NCBI RefSeq assembly: GCF_017948245.1
Contig: NZ_CP072865.1
Span: 1,637,501-1,701,500, forward strand
DNA from: Rhizobium sp. NLR16a
Lineage (GTDB): Bacteria; Pseudomonadota; Alphaproteobacteria; Rhizobiales; Rhizobiaceae
Direction of reading: 5' to 3'
DNA: 64,000 nt
Below, in pieces: positions 48,375-55,313 of the stretch. Positions within the stretch are counted from its first letter, which is position 1. Every line of letters begins with the position of its first letter. The translations under genes were made by a program, and so were the position numbers. Below the pieces are notes generated by a model. It worked only from the letters and a program-made list of their open reading frames with translations, had not been told where the DNA came from and ran no database searches.

Positions 48375-49565
48375 TCACTCGACGGCTGGCTTTTTAGCAG
48401 CTTTGATGGCAGCGTCAACTTGTTCTGCAGCATTCGCCTGCATCCCGGGCATCACGTGAGAGTAGAGATCAAGCGTGATGCCGATCGTGGAATGGCCAAG
48501 GCGCTCGCTGGCAATCTTTGGGTGCACGCCGGCGGCGAGCAACTGCGTAGCGTGCGAATGCCGGAGGTCGTGAAACCGGATGCGGGGCAGGGATGTTTTC
48601 GCCAACAGACGAGTCCACTCGTGGGTCAGCGATACCGGTTTAAGCGGGCTGCCCTCGATCTGAGCGATGATAAAAGAGTTCTCATCCGGCCGAATGCCAA
48701 TTTTCAATTGCTCCTCAGCCTGGGAAAGCCTGTGACGCTTTAGTTCCTCCAGCACTGTAGAGGACAGCGCTACAGATCGCGACTTTCCTGATTTTGTCTC
48801 CTTATACCGGACGAGTGTACCAACCTGCTCAGCGCTTTCACGAATGGCGACCGTCCCGTTAGCGAAATCAACATCACGCCAACGAAGGGCAACAATCTCG
48901 CCGCGCCTGAGCCCGCACAAGGCCGCAAGAAGCGCGGCCATGAACACGCGACTCTTACGAAGCTCATCAAGCATTACGCCGGTCTGCGAGGCGTTGAATG
49001 CCTCCATTGGCTTCTTCTCAACCTTCGGCGGCTTGGTGAGGGCCACCGGGTTCTTTTTGAGGAGATCCCATTTCACGGCCTGTTCGAATGCCGAGAGCAT
49101 AACGCGGCGGCAGTGGTGCACCGTTCGTGGTGACAGACCTTTCTTTTCCTCGACCGTGGGCGAGGTGGCTGCCCGGCGTTTCTTCGGCCGACGACCGCTT
49201 TCAAGCAACGTTGTCCAACATCCGTCTATGCGGGCTGGTGTCAGCTTGTTCATGATAACGCTGCCAATCACCGGAGCCACGTTTTTGAGAAGCAATTCCT
49301 CATACCGTTGATGTGTCTTAGGCGAGACGTTTGCCTTTTCATGAGCGAGCCATCGGATCATGTATTCGCGGACGGTCGTTTTTGCCGGTTCGATATAACT
49401 TCCGCCGTCCAATTCGGCTACAAGGCGAGCGCATTCAGTTTCGGCTTGCCGTTTCGTTCCGTGAAACTTGTGCCACTTTCGCCGGCGCTTACCGGTCTCT
49501 GGGTCGGGCACATCGAGCACAATCGCCCATTTACCCGGTGAGCGTTCACGAATGTGGCCTTTCAT
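48375..49565 (-). CDS. tyrosine-type phage integrase
   Basis: The 396-residue protein has an N-terminal AP2-like arm domain (RERSPGKWAIVLDVPDPETGK), a SAM-like core-binding domain (about 65-180) and a catalytic domain with Arg in CGLRRGEIVALRW, HxxR in FHDLRHSHATQLL and Tyr in GITLDLYSHV. It integrates the prophage, here probably at tRNA-Ser. Its start overlaps the RHH gene stop (ATGA), so the two are co-transcribed. Confidence 0.94.
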   Translation of the reverse strand: MKGHIRERSPGKWAIVLDVPDPETGKRRRKWHKFHGTKRQAETECARLVAELDGGSYIEPAKTTVREYMIRWLAHEKANVSPKTHQRYEELLLKNVAPVIGSVIMNKLTPARIDGCWTTLLESGRRPKKRRAATSPTVEEKKGLSPRTVHHCRRVMLSAFEQAVKWDLLKKNPVALTKPPKVEKKPMEAFNASQTGVMLDELRKSRVFMAALLAALCGLRRGEIVALRWRDVDFANGTVAIRESAEQVGTLVRYKETKSGKSRSVALSSTVLEELKRHRLSQAEEQLKIGIRPDENSFIIAQIEGSPLKPVSLTHEWTRLLAKTSLPRIRFHDLRHSHATQLLAAGVHPKIASERLGHSTIGITLDLYSHVMPGMQANAAEQVDAAIKAAKKPAVE

Positions 49566-50125
49566 TTCCGCTCCTCTCGCTGTGCTCGGATCTCATCACG
49601 ACGCTTGCGCCAGTATTTTATCTGCACCTCACGCGACGCACCTATTGCCTGTAGCACCGCCTCGTTGGGAACCTCCGATGTTGCCTCCTCGTCAGCGAGC
49701 CTTACTGCGTCTGCGAATTCCTCATTGTTGGTAAATTGGGCGATCTCGACCAGTAGGTGAAACCAGTTGTCTTGCGCTTCTATCTGACGGTTAAACGCGA
49801 AATTCACAGCATCGAAGAGCCGGCTCGCGATCTCCCGATCAACTTTGTATTGGTCCGCTTCAGCTTCGACCGACAATGTGGCGAAAACTTCTTCCGGGAT
49901 CTCGATTGCTGCCGAAGTCATATCGAGCACCTCAGCCACATCAGCTGTGATCTTCGGTAGAGCGCGCGTTGTGCGAAGGCCAATCTGGACAAGGCGCCGG
50001 ATCGCCTCTGATTTCGATGGAACGCCGTTTTCGTGCTGCCATTGCTCAATCGCATGAAGCTCGTCCTCAGTAATAACCATCTGCAAGCGTTTGCTCTCGC
50101 TGTCGCCGAGCTTCGGTCGCGCCAT
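49562..50125 (-). CDS. ribbon-helix-helix regulator, cotranscribed with the integrase
   Basis: The 187-residue protein has an N-terminal RHH (CopG/Arc-like) domain (about residues 8-50: SKRLQMVITEDELHAIEQW, SKSEAIRRLVQIGLRT) and a long alpha-helical C-terminus. It lacks any CI-like domain, so it may be the lysogeny repressor or an int regulator. The start is at 50125. A pair of 17-bp inverted operators overlapping both divergent promoters lies directly upstream. Confidence 0.72.
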   Translation of the reverse strand: MARPKLGDSESKRLQMVITEDELHAIEQWQHENGVPSKSEAIRRLVQIGLRTTRALPKITADVAEVLDMTSAAIEIPEEVFATLSVEAEADQYKVDREIASRLFDAVNFAFNRQIEAQDNWFHLLVEIAQFTNNEEFADAVRLADEEATSEVPNEAVLQAIGASREVQIKYWRKRRDEIRAQREERK

Positions 50126-50150
50126 AACGCATAACTCCACATTTTTTGGG

Positions 50151-50215
50151 AAACATACACACGAAACGTTGCAGGTCAATCCAAAACAGGCTAGAGAGGT
50201 TTCGTGTGTATGTTT
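50151..50215. promoter_or_regulatory. bidirectional early promoter with a pair of inverted 17-bp operators
   Basis: Left arm 50151-50167 (aaacatacacacgaaac) and right arm 50199-50215 are perfect inverted copies, 31 bases apart. The rightward promoter TTGCAG (50169-50174), spacer 17, TAGAGA (50192-50197) ends just before the right operator. The leftward promoter TTGACC (50179-50174 on minus), spacer 16, TATGTT (50157-50152) has its -10 inside the left operator. A dimeric RHH repressor bound to both would shut both promoters. Confidence 0.75.
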
Positions 50216-50229
50216 GTCATGAATGGAAC

Positions 50230-50442
50230 ATGAACATGACTCTTGAGGAAGCCCTGACAAAGCCCACGATCTCAGTGCCTGATGCCGGGCGGCTGTTTTT
50301 CGGGCTCGCGCGCAACGCGGCCTATGACGCTGCGAAGGCCGGTGATTTTCAAACCATCCGGATCGGTGGCCGCATCGTCGTGCCAGTCGCACCATTGGCT
50401 GAAAAGCTCGGACTTCGTATTCGGATCGGAGCCGCGGCATGA
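50230..50442 (+). CDS. excisionase-like/HTH phage protein
   Basis: The 70-residue protein has a MerR/Xis-type winged helix (ISVPDAGRLFFGLARNAAYDAAKAG, then RIGGRIVVPVAPLAEKLG). First gene of the rightward early operon. It could serve as the excisionase partner of the integrase or as an early regulator. Its TGA overlaps the ATG of the 18-codon frame. Confidence 0.6.
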   Translation: MNMTLEEALTKPTISVPDAGRLFFGLARNAAYDAAKAGDFQTIRIGGRIVVPVAPLAEKLGLRIRIGAAA

Positions 50443-50495
50443 AAGCTACCAACGCCGGTGACAACTTCGGGTCCTCCGGGATGGGGTCCGAATGA
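50439..50495 (+). CDS. 18-residue overlapping frame (candidate)
   Basis: The ATG at 50439 overlaps the upstream stop (ATGA) and its own TGA overlaps the next ATG (50492). The product MKATNAGDNFGSSGMGSE has no visible structure. It could be a coupling leader rather than a functional peptide. Confidence 0.3.
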   Translation: MKATNAGDNFGSSGMGSE

Positions 50496-51226
50496 GAAAG
50501 TTTGCATCTATTCCGCCACGAATTTGGCAGTCTGATCTCAAGCCGGTGCGAGGTAACTTAGAAGCACTCGCTGTGCATTACCACCTGACAACGTCCGGGC
50601 ATGCCAACATGCTCGGGCTCTACTATGTGCCCGTCGCTTACATTGCGCACGAAATCGGCTGCCCTCAAGAAGGGGCATCGAAGGGGCTTCTTGACCTTAT
50701 TGAAGCGAAGATTTGCTCCTACGATTTCCAGCGCGAACTCGTGTGGGTGCACGAGATGGCCGCAGACCAGATAGCGCCTCAGCTTTCACCGAAAGATAAA
50801 CGCGTCAAGGGCGTGGCGGATCAACTGGCAATGCTACCCATCTGCCCAATTACATTAGGTTTTTACCAGCGGTATCGCGTTCCTTTCCATTTGTACGATG
50901 AGCGAAATCTCGAAGAATTCGAGCTGTTGATGCCAGACGAAGTGGAAGCCCCTTCGAAGGCCCTTCGAAGCAAGGAGAAGGAGAAGGACCTAGAAGAAAG
51001 AGAAGGACCATCTGGCTTTGGAGGGCGAGAAAATTCTGAGAAGACGTCAGAAAAGATGTTCATTCCATTCCCAATACCGAAGTCATCAGCGGACGGCCGG
51101 ACATTTCTGCTCAACCAAGGCGTTCCACGTGATCAGGTCGACACCTGCCTCCGGAACCTGCTCGGGGGCAATTTCACACCATACGACCTTGAAGGCATTC
51201 TGACTGACGCGAGGAGCGCGGCGTGA
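50492..51226 (+). CDS. phage early protein, possibly replication initiation/replisome organiser
   Basis: The 244-residue protein has an N-terminal domain that looks like a winged helix (FASIPPRIWQSDLKPVRGN, LTTSGHANMLGLYYVPVAYIAHEIG). A charged linker (KALRSKEKEKDLEEREG) and a small C-terminal helical domain follow. The layout resembles DnaD-like phage replication proteins. The function is inferred from organisation only. Its stop overlaps the next GTG. Confidence 0.5.
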   Translation: MRKFASIPPRIWQSDLKPVRGNLEALAVHYHLTTSGHANMLGLYYVPVAYIAHEIGCPQEGASKGLLDLIEAKICSYDFQRELVWVHEMAADQIAPQLSPKDKRVKGVADQLAMLPICPITLGFYQRYRVPFHLYDERNLEEFELLMPDEVEAPSKALRSKEKEKDLEEREGPSGFGGRENSEKTSEKMFIPFPIPKSSADGRTFLLNQGVPRDQVDTCLRNLLGGNFTPYDLEGILTDARSAA

Positions 51227-51381
51227 CCCAGTTGCCACCATTTATCCGAGACCCGTCCCAGTTGCCGGCCAACGTTATCGACGTCATGCCGGCCATCATC
51301 CGTAAGATCGCCTCTGAAGTTATTTGGCCGCCAACGCCGAAAGCCGGCGAGGTTGTCCGCCTGGGAAGGAAAGTCGCATGA
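51223..51381 (+). CDS. 52-residue phage protein, unknown
   Basis: A GTG start at 51223 overlaps the upstream TGA (GTGA), and the TGA at 51379 overlaps the next ATG (51378). The product begins MTQLPPFIRDPSQLPANV and ends GEVVRLGRKVA. No family is recognised. The two-sided overlap supports coding. Confidence 0.55.
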   Translation: MTQLPPFIRDPSQLPANVIDVMPAIIRKIASEVIWPPTPKAGEVVRLGRKVA

Positions 51382-51731
51382 CGAAGCTGTCATTCAATAC
51401 CGATGAGACTCCGACGCCCGAGTCGAAAGCGGACATTGTTGCCGAGATGATCCGCTTTATGGCGCTGCGCATGGAGCCGGTGGGTTTCGGAACGATCCTC
51501 GCTCACCTGATGGAAGTTTTCGACGCGCCTGAGGAGGACATTGGGTCTGAGGTGCAGCGTGCATACTTCACGCTACTTCGGGCGGGTCTCCTTACATCAA
51601 ACGACTATGACCCTGTGAACTCGGCGGCCGTCATCCGGGTCTGCACCGTCGCTCAGCCGAGCATATCCCTAACTGACTTCATCTGGGACGAGCCCGAGTG
51701 GAGCGAAGATTCGGAGCTTTCCAATGACTGA
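51378..51731 (+). CDS. phage protein, unknown (117 aa)
   Basis: The protein is acidic and mostly helical, with SKADIVAEMIRFMALRMEP and AHLMEVFDAPEEDIGSEV. This suggests a small winged-helix or helical regulator. It overlaps both neighbours. No known family. Confidence 0.6.
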   Translation: MTKLSFNTDETPTPESKADIVAEMIRFMALRMEPVGFGTILAHLMEVFDAPEEDIGSEVQRAYFTLLRAGLLTSNDYDPVNSAAVIRVCTVAQPSISLTDFIWDEPEWSEDSELSND

Positions 51732-52101
51732 GGTCCGTAAGCTTACCGAGAAAGAAGCCTATTTTTTTCTCGACTTCGTCGGGTTCCGTATCTTCGGTTG
51801 GAACCTCGTTGACCGCAAGAAGCATCACCCGAACAGCAACGCTGCGAAGGCAGTCGATAAGCGCTTCCGCGACATCATCGGAAGCCAGCCCAGTGTCGAC
51901 GACTTCGTCGAAGCCGCAATGAACGGCAAGCCGGTCCATCTGCTTTGGCCAGTCGAGATGCAGGATGAGGTCAAGCGCGCAATTCAAAGCGAGGTACCTC
52001 TCACCATTAATGAGCCTACCAGCGATGAGTTCATTCGCAGCATGCGCGAAGGTGGGCGAACAGATTGGGTCATTCCGGACTTCATCAAGGAGATTCGGTG
52101 A
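51724..52101 (+). CDS. phage protein, unknown (125 aa)
   Basis: The soluble protein is rich in aromatic residues and charge (FFLDFVGFRIFGWNLVDRKK, HLLWPVEMQDEVKRAI). It overlaps the preceding gene by eight bases. No family is recognised. Confidence 0.6.
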   Translation: MTEVRKLTEKEAYFFLDFVGFRIFGWNLVDRKKHHPNSNAAKAVDKRFRDIIGSQPSVDDFVEAAMNGKPVHLLWPVEMQDEVKRAIQSEVPLTINEPTSDEFIRSMREGGRTDWVIPDFIKEIR

Positions 52102-52526
52102 TGACCCAGATCCTCAATGTCACCAGAAACGATGACGGCCAATATGAAATCACCGACCAGCGCGGGAAGGTCGTCTCTGGCCCGTATGACACGAACGCTG
52201 CGGCCTGGTCGGCGCTCGACCGGATCGATCACGAAACGATCCCCGCCAAGCCTCGCAGCAACAAGAAAGTTCTCTGGGGCAAGCCGGAGCCTGCGAAGCG
52301 CAAAAGCAAAAAGGTGAGCAAGAGGCAGGCGGCCAGAGACGAGCACCGGATGAAGGTCAATGCCGCAAAGGCGCCTGGCTGGGTGCGATCGGTCGCGGCC
52401 GCCAAGTTCGACCCAGCCGGCGAGCGCAGTTATCGAGATCACCGTCTCGGGACGTTCGGCGCCGCCTCGGAAGTGAAGCGCATCGATCCGGCCATGTATC
52501 TAGCCGAGAAGGCGAGGGGTAAGTGA
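52101..52526 (+). CDS. basic phage protein, unknown (141 aa)
   Basis: The ATG at 52101 overlaps the previous stop (TGATG). An N-terminal beta-like part (ILNVTRNDDGQYEITDQRG) is followed by a highly basic middle (KPRSNKKVLWGK, AKRKSKKVSKRQAARDE) and a C-terminus DHRLGTFGAASEVKR. The basic stretch suggests nucleic-acid binding. Confidence 0.6.
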   Translation: MTQILNVTRNDDGQYEITDQRGKVVSGPYDTNAAAWSALDRIDHETIPAKPRSNKKVLWGKPEPAKRKSKKVSKRQAARDEHRMKVNAAKAPGWVRSVAAAKFDPAGERSYRDHRLGTFGAASEVKRIDPAMYLAEKARGK

Positions 52527-52912
52527 TGGTCGACGAACTTCCAGAAGATGTGCAGCAGCGCATGATGGAGAAGCTGCTCGGCAAGGTGAATGCCGAGCGG
52601 ATCAAGACGGCGACGAGGGGCTTCCGGCCCACGCCTGTCATCGTCGCCTACGAGTACTATCAGCTGCCAAAGGAGCTCTTTAGGAACTGGCGAATCGATC
52701 GCATCGAGAACGGCCGAAAGGATCAGCACCTCGCAAACTTGGACAGGGAGGCCTGCCTCATTGAGGTCGAAGCACTTCGTCGCAAGGGTTTCACCGTCAG
52801 GCAGGTGCCGATTGGTCTTGAGCCTACGAAGGCCCAACGCGAACAAGCCCGCTCCGCCGGCCAGAAACGCCGCAGATCAATCATGGACAAGCTGAAGGAT
52901 ATTAAGATTTGA
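52526..52912 (+). CDS. phage protein, unknown (128 aa)
   Basis: The ATG at 52526 (or GTG at 52523) overlaps the previous stop. The product is charged and basic towards the C-terminus (ARSAGQKRRRSIMDKLKDIKI). No family is recognised. It is followed at once by the NusG-like gene. Confidence 0.6.
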   Translation: MVDELPEDVQQRMMEKLLGKVNAERIKTATRGFRPTPVIVAYEYYQLPKELFRNWRIDRIENGRKDQHLANLDREACLIEVEALRRKGFTVRQVPIGLEPTKAQREQARSAGQKRRRSIMDKLKDIKI

Positions 52913-52914
52913 AC

Positions 52915-53631
52915 ATGCAGACCCTCAATCGCGCCTTCAACCCTTACAAGGAAGATCAGTTGGCGAAAGAGACGCGGGCCGAGGAACTCCGGTTTCGAAA
53001 GGTTCGCCAAGATGAAGGCAAGGCGGGCGAGTGGAAGCCCGCGGCCGATCTTTGGTTTGCGGTCAAGGCAGCGCCAGGGTCCCAGCGCTCACCGTCGGCG
53101 CCGGTCAATGATGACAGGTCCCCATGTCTGAGCCTTATCGAGCGCAACCTTTCCAACGCTGGGTTCGAACACTTCATGCCGACCTACCGAATCGTCGTGA
53201 AGCATCATCGAAATAAGAAGCTGATCGAGCGGCGCTTCCCGATCTTCACGGGCTATGTGTTCGTCAACCTCCCGACACAACGGTTCGCGCCGGTCGAGGC
53301 TGTTGAAGGTGTCGGTAAACTCCTGAAGTACCGCCGGACCTGCGGCGACGCTCCCGAGCCGTTCAGCTTCCCGCAAGAGGTGATTGACCGACTCCGCTAC
53401 ATGGTCTGGGAAGAAGACCAGAAGTACCTGCTGGAGAAGGCCTTACGGATGCGGCAGGAGGAAGTGAATCGCGAGATGGCGGAGATCAAGAAGGCTGCCT
53501 CGAGAACCAGCCGCAAGATCCGGCACGCCCAGTACTCCGAGTTGGCCGGTGGCTTGACCCGGAGCCTTCGGGTGCCTTCATCTCGCGCTTTGGTTATGCA
53601 AACGATGGATCAGTTGTTGAAATTGGGCTGA
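52915..53631 (+). CDS. NusG N-domain protein, candidate phage antitermination factor
   Basis: The 238-residue protein has an NGN fold segment from about residue 45: DLWFAVKAAPG, LSLIERNLSNAGFEHFMP, RRFPIFTGYVFVNLP and VEGVGKLLKYR, the beta-alpha pattern of NusG/RfaH. There is no KOW domain; instead it has a long basic helical tail (about 165-238). Last gene of the early operon, it lies where lambdoid phages carry Q. It could bind RNA polymerase to suppress termination. A TTG at 52909 is an alternative start. Confidence 0.7.
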   Translation: MQTLNRAFNPYKEDQLAKETRAEELRFRKVRQDEGKAGEWKPAADLWFAVKAAPGSQRSPSAPVNDDRSPCLSLIERNLSNAGFEHFMPTYRIVVKHHRNKKLIERRFPIFTGYVFVNLPTQRFAPVEAVEGVGKLLKYRRTCGDAPEPFSFPQEVIDRLRYMVWEEDQKYLLEKALRMRQEEVNREMAEIKKAASRTSRKIRHAQYSELAGGLTRSLRVPSSRALVMQTMDQLLKLG

Positions 53632-53636
53632 TCTGC

Positions 53637-53664
53637 TTGCAAACGCATAACTATATGGTAATAT
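53637..53664 (+). promoter_or_regulatory. strong sigma70 promoter after the NusG-like gene
   Basis: TTGCAA (53637-53642), spacer 16, TAATAT (53659-53664), near consensus. It lies in the first 35 bases after the NusG-like gene stop and points at the late genes, across about 1.2 kb with only opposite-strand genes. Confidence 0.65.
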
Positions 53665-53698
53665 CTGCGCACTGATTTGGTGGACGTACAGTGCGCAG
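53665..53698 (+). other. perfect 10-bp inverted repeat at the start of the putative late transcript
   Basis: ctgcgcactg (53665-53674) and cagtgcgcag (53689-53698), loop 14. It starts directly after the -10 box, so the RNA hairpin would form within the first 30 nt of the transcript (or the repeat acts as an operator). It resembles in position the put or qut elements of phage antitermination. Confidence 0.55.
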
Positions 53699-53767
53699 AG
53701 CGCCGGTCCACGCGGATAAGCAGCAATCCGCACGATGGAAGAAATGCGCTCATTGGAGAGATCGGCA

Positions 53768-54004
53768 TTAGACGCCACCATCTCCGGCAGTGTCGGCGAT
53801 TTTAGCATCTGTTATCTCGACGGCCCTCTTCATGACATCGAGATGGCGCTTGCATCTCTCGATGTGAGCTGTGGTGATATCCACCTCTCCATCAGGTCCC
53901 TTCTGCGAGATCCGGAACGTTGGGTTTTCAGTGATGAAGTTAAGATTATCTTCGATCTCGCCGATGACCTTCAGCTGCTCTTCGCGATAGGCTTTGAGAT
54001 CCAT
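53768..54004 (-). CDS. 78-residue protein, unknown (cassette gene)
   Basis: The mostly helical, charged protein (LKAYREEQLKVIGEIEDN, ERCKRHLDVMKRAVEI) has a strong aggag before the ATG at 54004. It reads against the phage late direction. The opposite-strand frame at 53735-54022 lacks a ribosome binding site. Confidence 0.6.
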   Translation of the reverse strand: MDLKAYREEQLKVIGEIEDNLNFITENPTFRISQKGPDGEVDITTAHIERCKRHLDVMKRAVEITDAKIADTAGDGGV

Positions 54005-54080
54005 GAGGTTTCTCCTGATTGAGTGCGTCGGCGCCGGCCGTGATCAGATCGGCGCCGGACATTAATGCGCCTGTCAAATC

Positions 54081-54215
54081 TCAATGGCAGTGATAGTCAC
54101 CAGTCTTGTGATTGGTATGGCAGCCATTTTTATCGAGGCCGCCGCCATGGGCGAAAGCGCTGGCTGAAGACAATGCGAGTACGGTCGCTGCGAGAGCGAT
54201 TCTGAAGACTTTCAT
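54081..54215 (-). CDS. 44-residue secreted His/Cys-rich (YHYH-like) protein
   Basis: A signal peptide (MKVFRIALAATVLALSSASAFA) is followed by a mature peptide of about 22 residues with GGGLDKNGCHTNHKTGDYHCH. Five His and two Cys fit a metal-binding excalibur/YHYH-type motif. Strong ribosome binding site (gagggga). A secreted peptide inside a prophage points to lysogenic conversion. Confidence 0.7.
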   Translation of the reverse strand: MKVFRIALAATVLALSSASAFAHGGGLDKNGCHTNHKTGDYHCH

Positions 54216-54320
54216 TGGTTGATCCCCTCAACTGAATTTACATCTTCTAGTAAATCACGCGCGCAGCTAGAAGTCGAATCAATTTCAACTTAGGCGTCGC
54301 ATCCTCCGTGCAATAGTTAA

Positions 54321-54530
54321 TCAGCTATCTCTCGGTTTAGAGCTGCCGCGTCGTGCAATCTCTCGGTCAATTCTCGCTGCCAGTTCCGGGAAGACCTCCC
54401 GAAACGGCCGAGCCATAGCCAACTCTTCGTCGGTGAGTTCCGGGTTGTCTGGATCCGAAGCGATCAGCATCTGGACTTCGGCCTCTTCCTCATCGGTTAA
54501 GGGGCGGGTCAACGGATACTTGCTCGTCAT
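54321..54530 (-). CDS. BrnA-antitoxin-like N-terminal fragment, 69 aa
   Basis: DPDNPELTDEELAMARPFREVFPEL resembles the N-terminal part of BrnA/DUF4415 antitoxins. The usual C-terminal ribbon-helix-helix is missing or divergent, and no BrnT toxin gene is adjacent. It may be an orphan anti-toxin. The start is at 54530. Confidence 0.5.
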   Translation of the reverse strand: MTSKYPLTRPLTDEEEAEVQMLIASDPDNPELTDEELAMARPFREVFPELAARIDREIARRGSSKPRDS

Positions 54531-54543
54531 GGTGATCTCCCGG

Positions 54544-54726
54544 CTATTTCTTGTGCTGCTCCGCGAGTTCGTTTGCCTTGTCTCTGTTGTTCCCAGCCTT
54601 CTTGATGATGTCCTTTGCTTGGTCAACCGTCAGGCCGTGCTTCCGCCGGAAATAGCTCAGTTCATAAGGTTGCTCCGCTGAGACTCTTTTGCGGTCCTGC
54701 TTCAGTGCTTTCTTATTGTCGGCCAT
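54544..54726 (-). CDS. DUF3606 protein, 60 aa
   Basis: A Lys-rich N-terminus is followed by ELSYFRRKHGLTVDQAKDIIKKAGNNRDKANEL, the DUF3606 helix-pair pattern. The family function is unknown. aggagga precedes the ATG at 54726. It is the first gene of the leftward cassette, 13 bases before the BrnA-like gene. Confidence 0.8.
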   Translation of the reverse strand: MADNKKALKQDRKRVSAEQPYELSYFRRKHGLTVDQAKDIIKKAGNNRDKANELAEQHKK

Positions 54727-54798
54727 TCCATCCTCCTGTGGTTGCTTGGCTCTCCCTCAAATGAATTTGCGCAGATCAGCCGAAAGGCAAGTGCGCTT

Positions 54799-54818
54799 CA
54801 CGTAATGCATGCAACGTG
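54799..54818. promoter_or_regulatory. imperfect palindrome in front of terminase and cassette
   Basis: cacgt and acgtg flank a tgcatgca core, in the 119-base space between the leftward cassette and the rightward terminase gene. It may be an operator; nothing else is diagnostic. Confidence 0.3.
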
Positions 54819-54845
54819 ACCACCAGCCGATCAGAAGGCAGGACC

Positions 54846-55313
54846 ATGACAGGCAGACCTACAAAATTCACACAGTCTCTGGCAGACAGCATCTGCGCAC
54901 GTATCGCTGATGGCGAAAGTCTCCGCTCTATCTGCCGTGATGAAGCGATGCCGGCGAAATCGACTGTCCTCGCTTGGCTGGCTGATGACGAGAAGTCCGC
55001 TTTCCGGACCAAGTATGCGCAGGCGCGCGAGATCCAGGCTGACGGCTTCGTCGACGAGATGATCGAGATTGCCGACGACGGTTCGAACGACTGGATGGAG
55101 CGGAGTTTCGGCGAAGAAACGCGCTGGGTCGAAAATGGCGAGGCGCTTCGCCGCTCACAGCTCCGGATCGCCACTCGTCAGTGGATTGCGGAGAAGCTGA
55201 AGCCGAAGAAGTACGGCTCGAAGGTCGAGCTTGAACATGGCGTGACCAGCGGTGTCGCTGAGTTGTTGGATGCGATCAATGGCCGGACGCGCGGACTTCC
55301 AAACGGCGGTTGA
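54846..55313 (+). CDS. phage terminase small subunit
   Basis: The 155-residue protein has an HTH-like DNA-binding N-terminus (TQSLADSICARIADGESLRSICRDEAMPAKSTVLAWLAD) and a helical middle, as in terminase small subunits that recognise the packaging site. The ATG at 54846 has caggacc upstream. Its last 35 bases overlap the large-subunit start. Confidence 0.87.
   Translation: MTGRPTKFTQSLADSICARIADGESLRSICRDEAMPAKSTVLAWLADDEKSAFRTKYAQAREIQADGFVDEMIEIADDGSNDWMERSFGEETRWVENGEALRRSQLRIATRQWIAEKLKPKKYGSKVELEHGVTSGVAELLDAINGRTRGLPNGG

Noticed and set aside
53735..54022. 95-codon plus-strand frame downstream of the late promoter
   Set aside because: It overlaps a minus-strand gene with a much better ribosome binding site and more natural composition; it has no Shine-Dalgarno itself.
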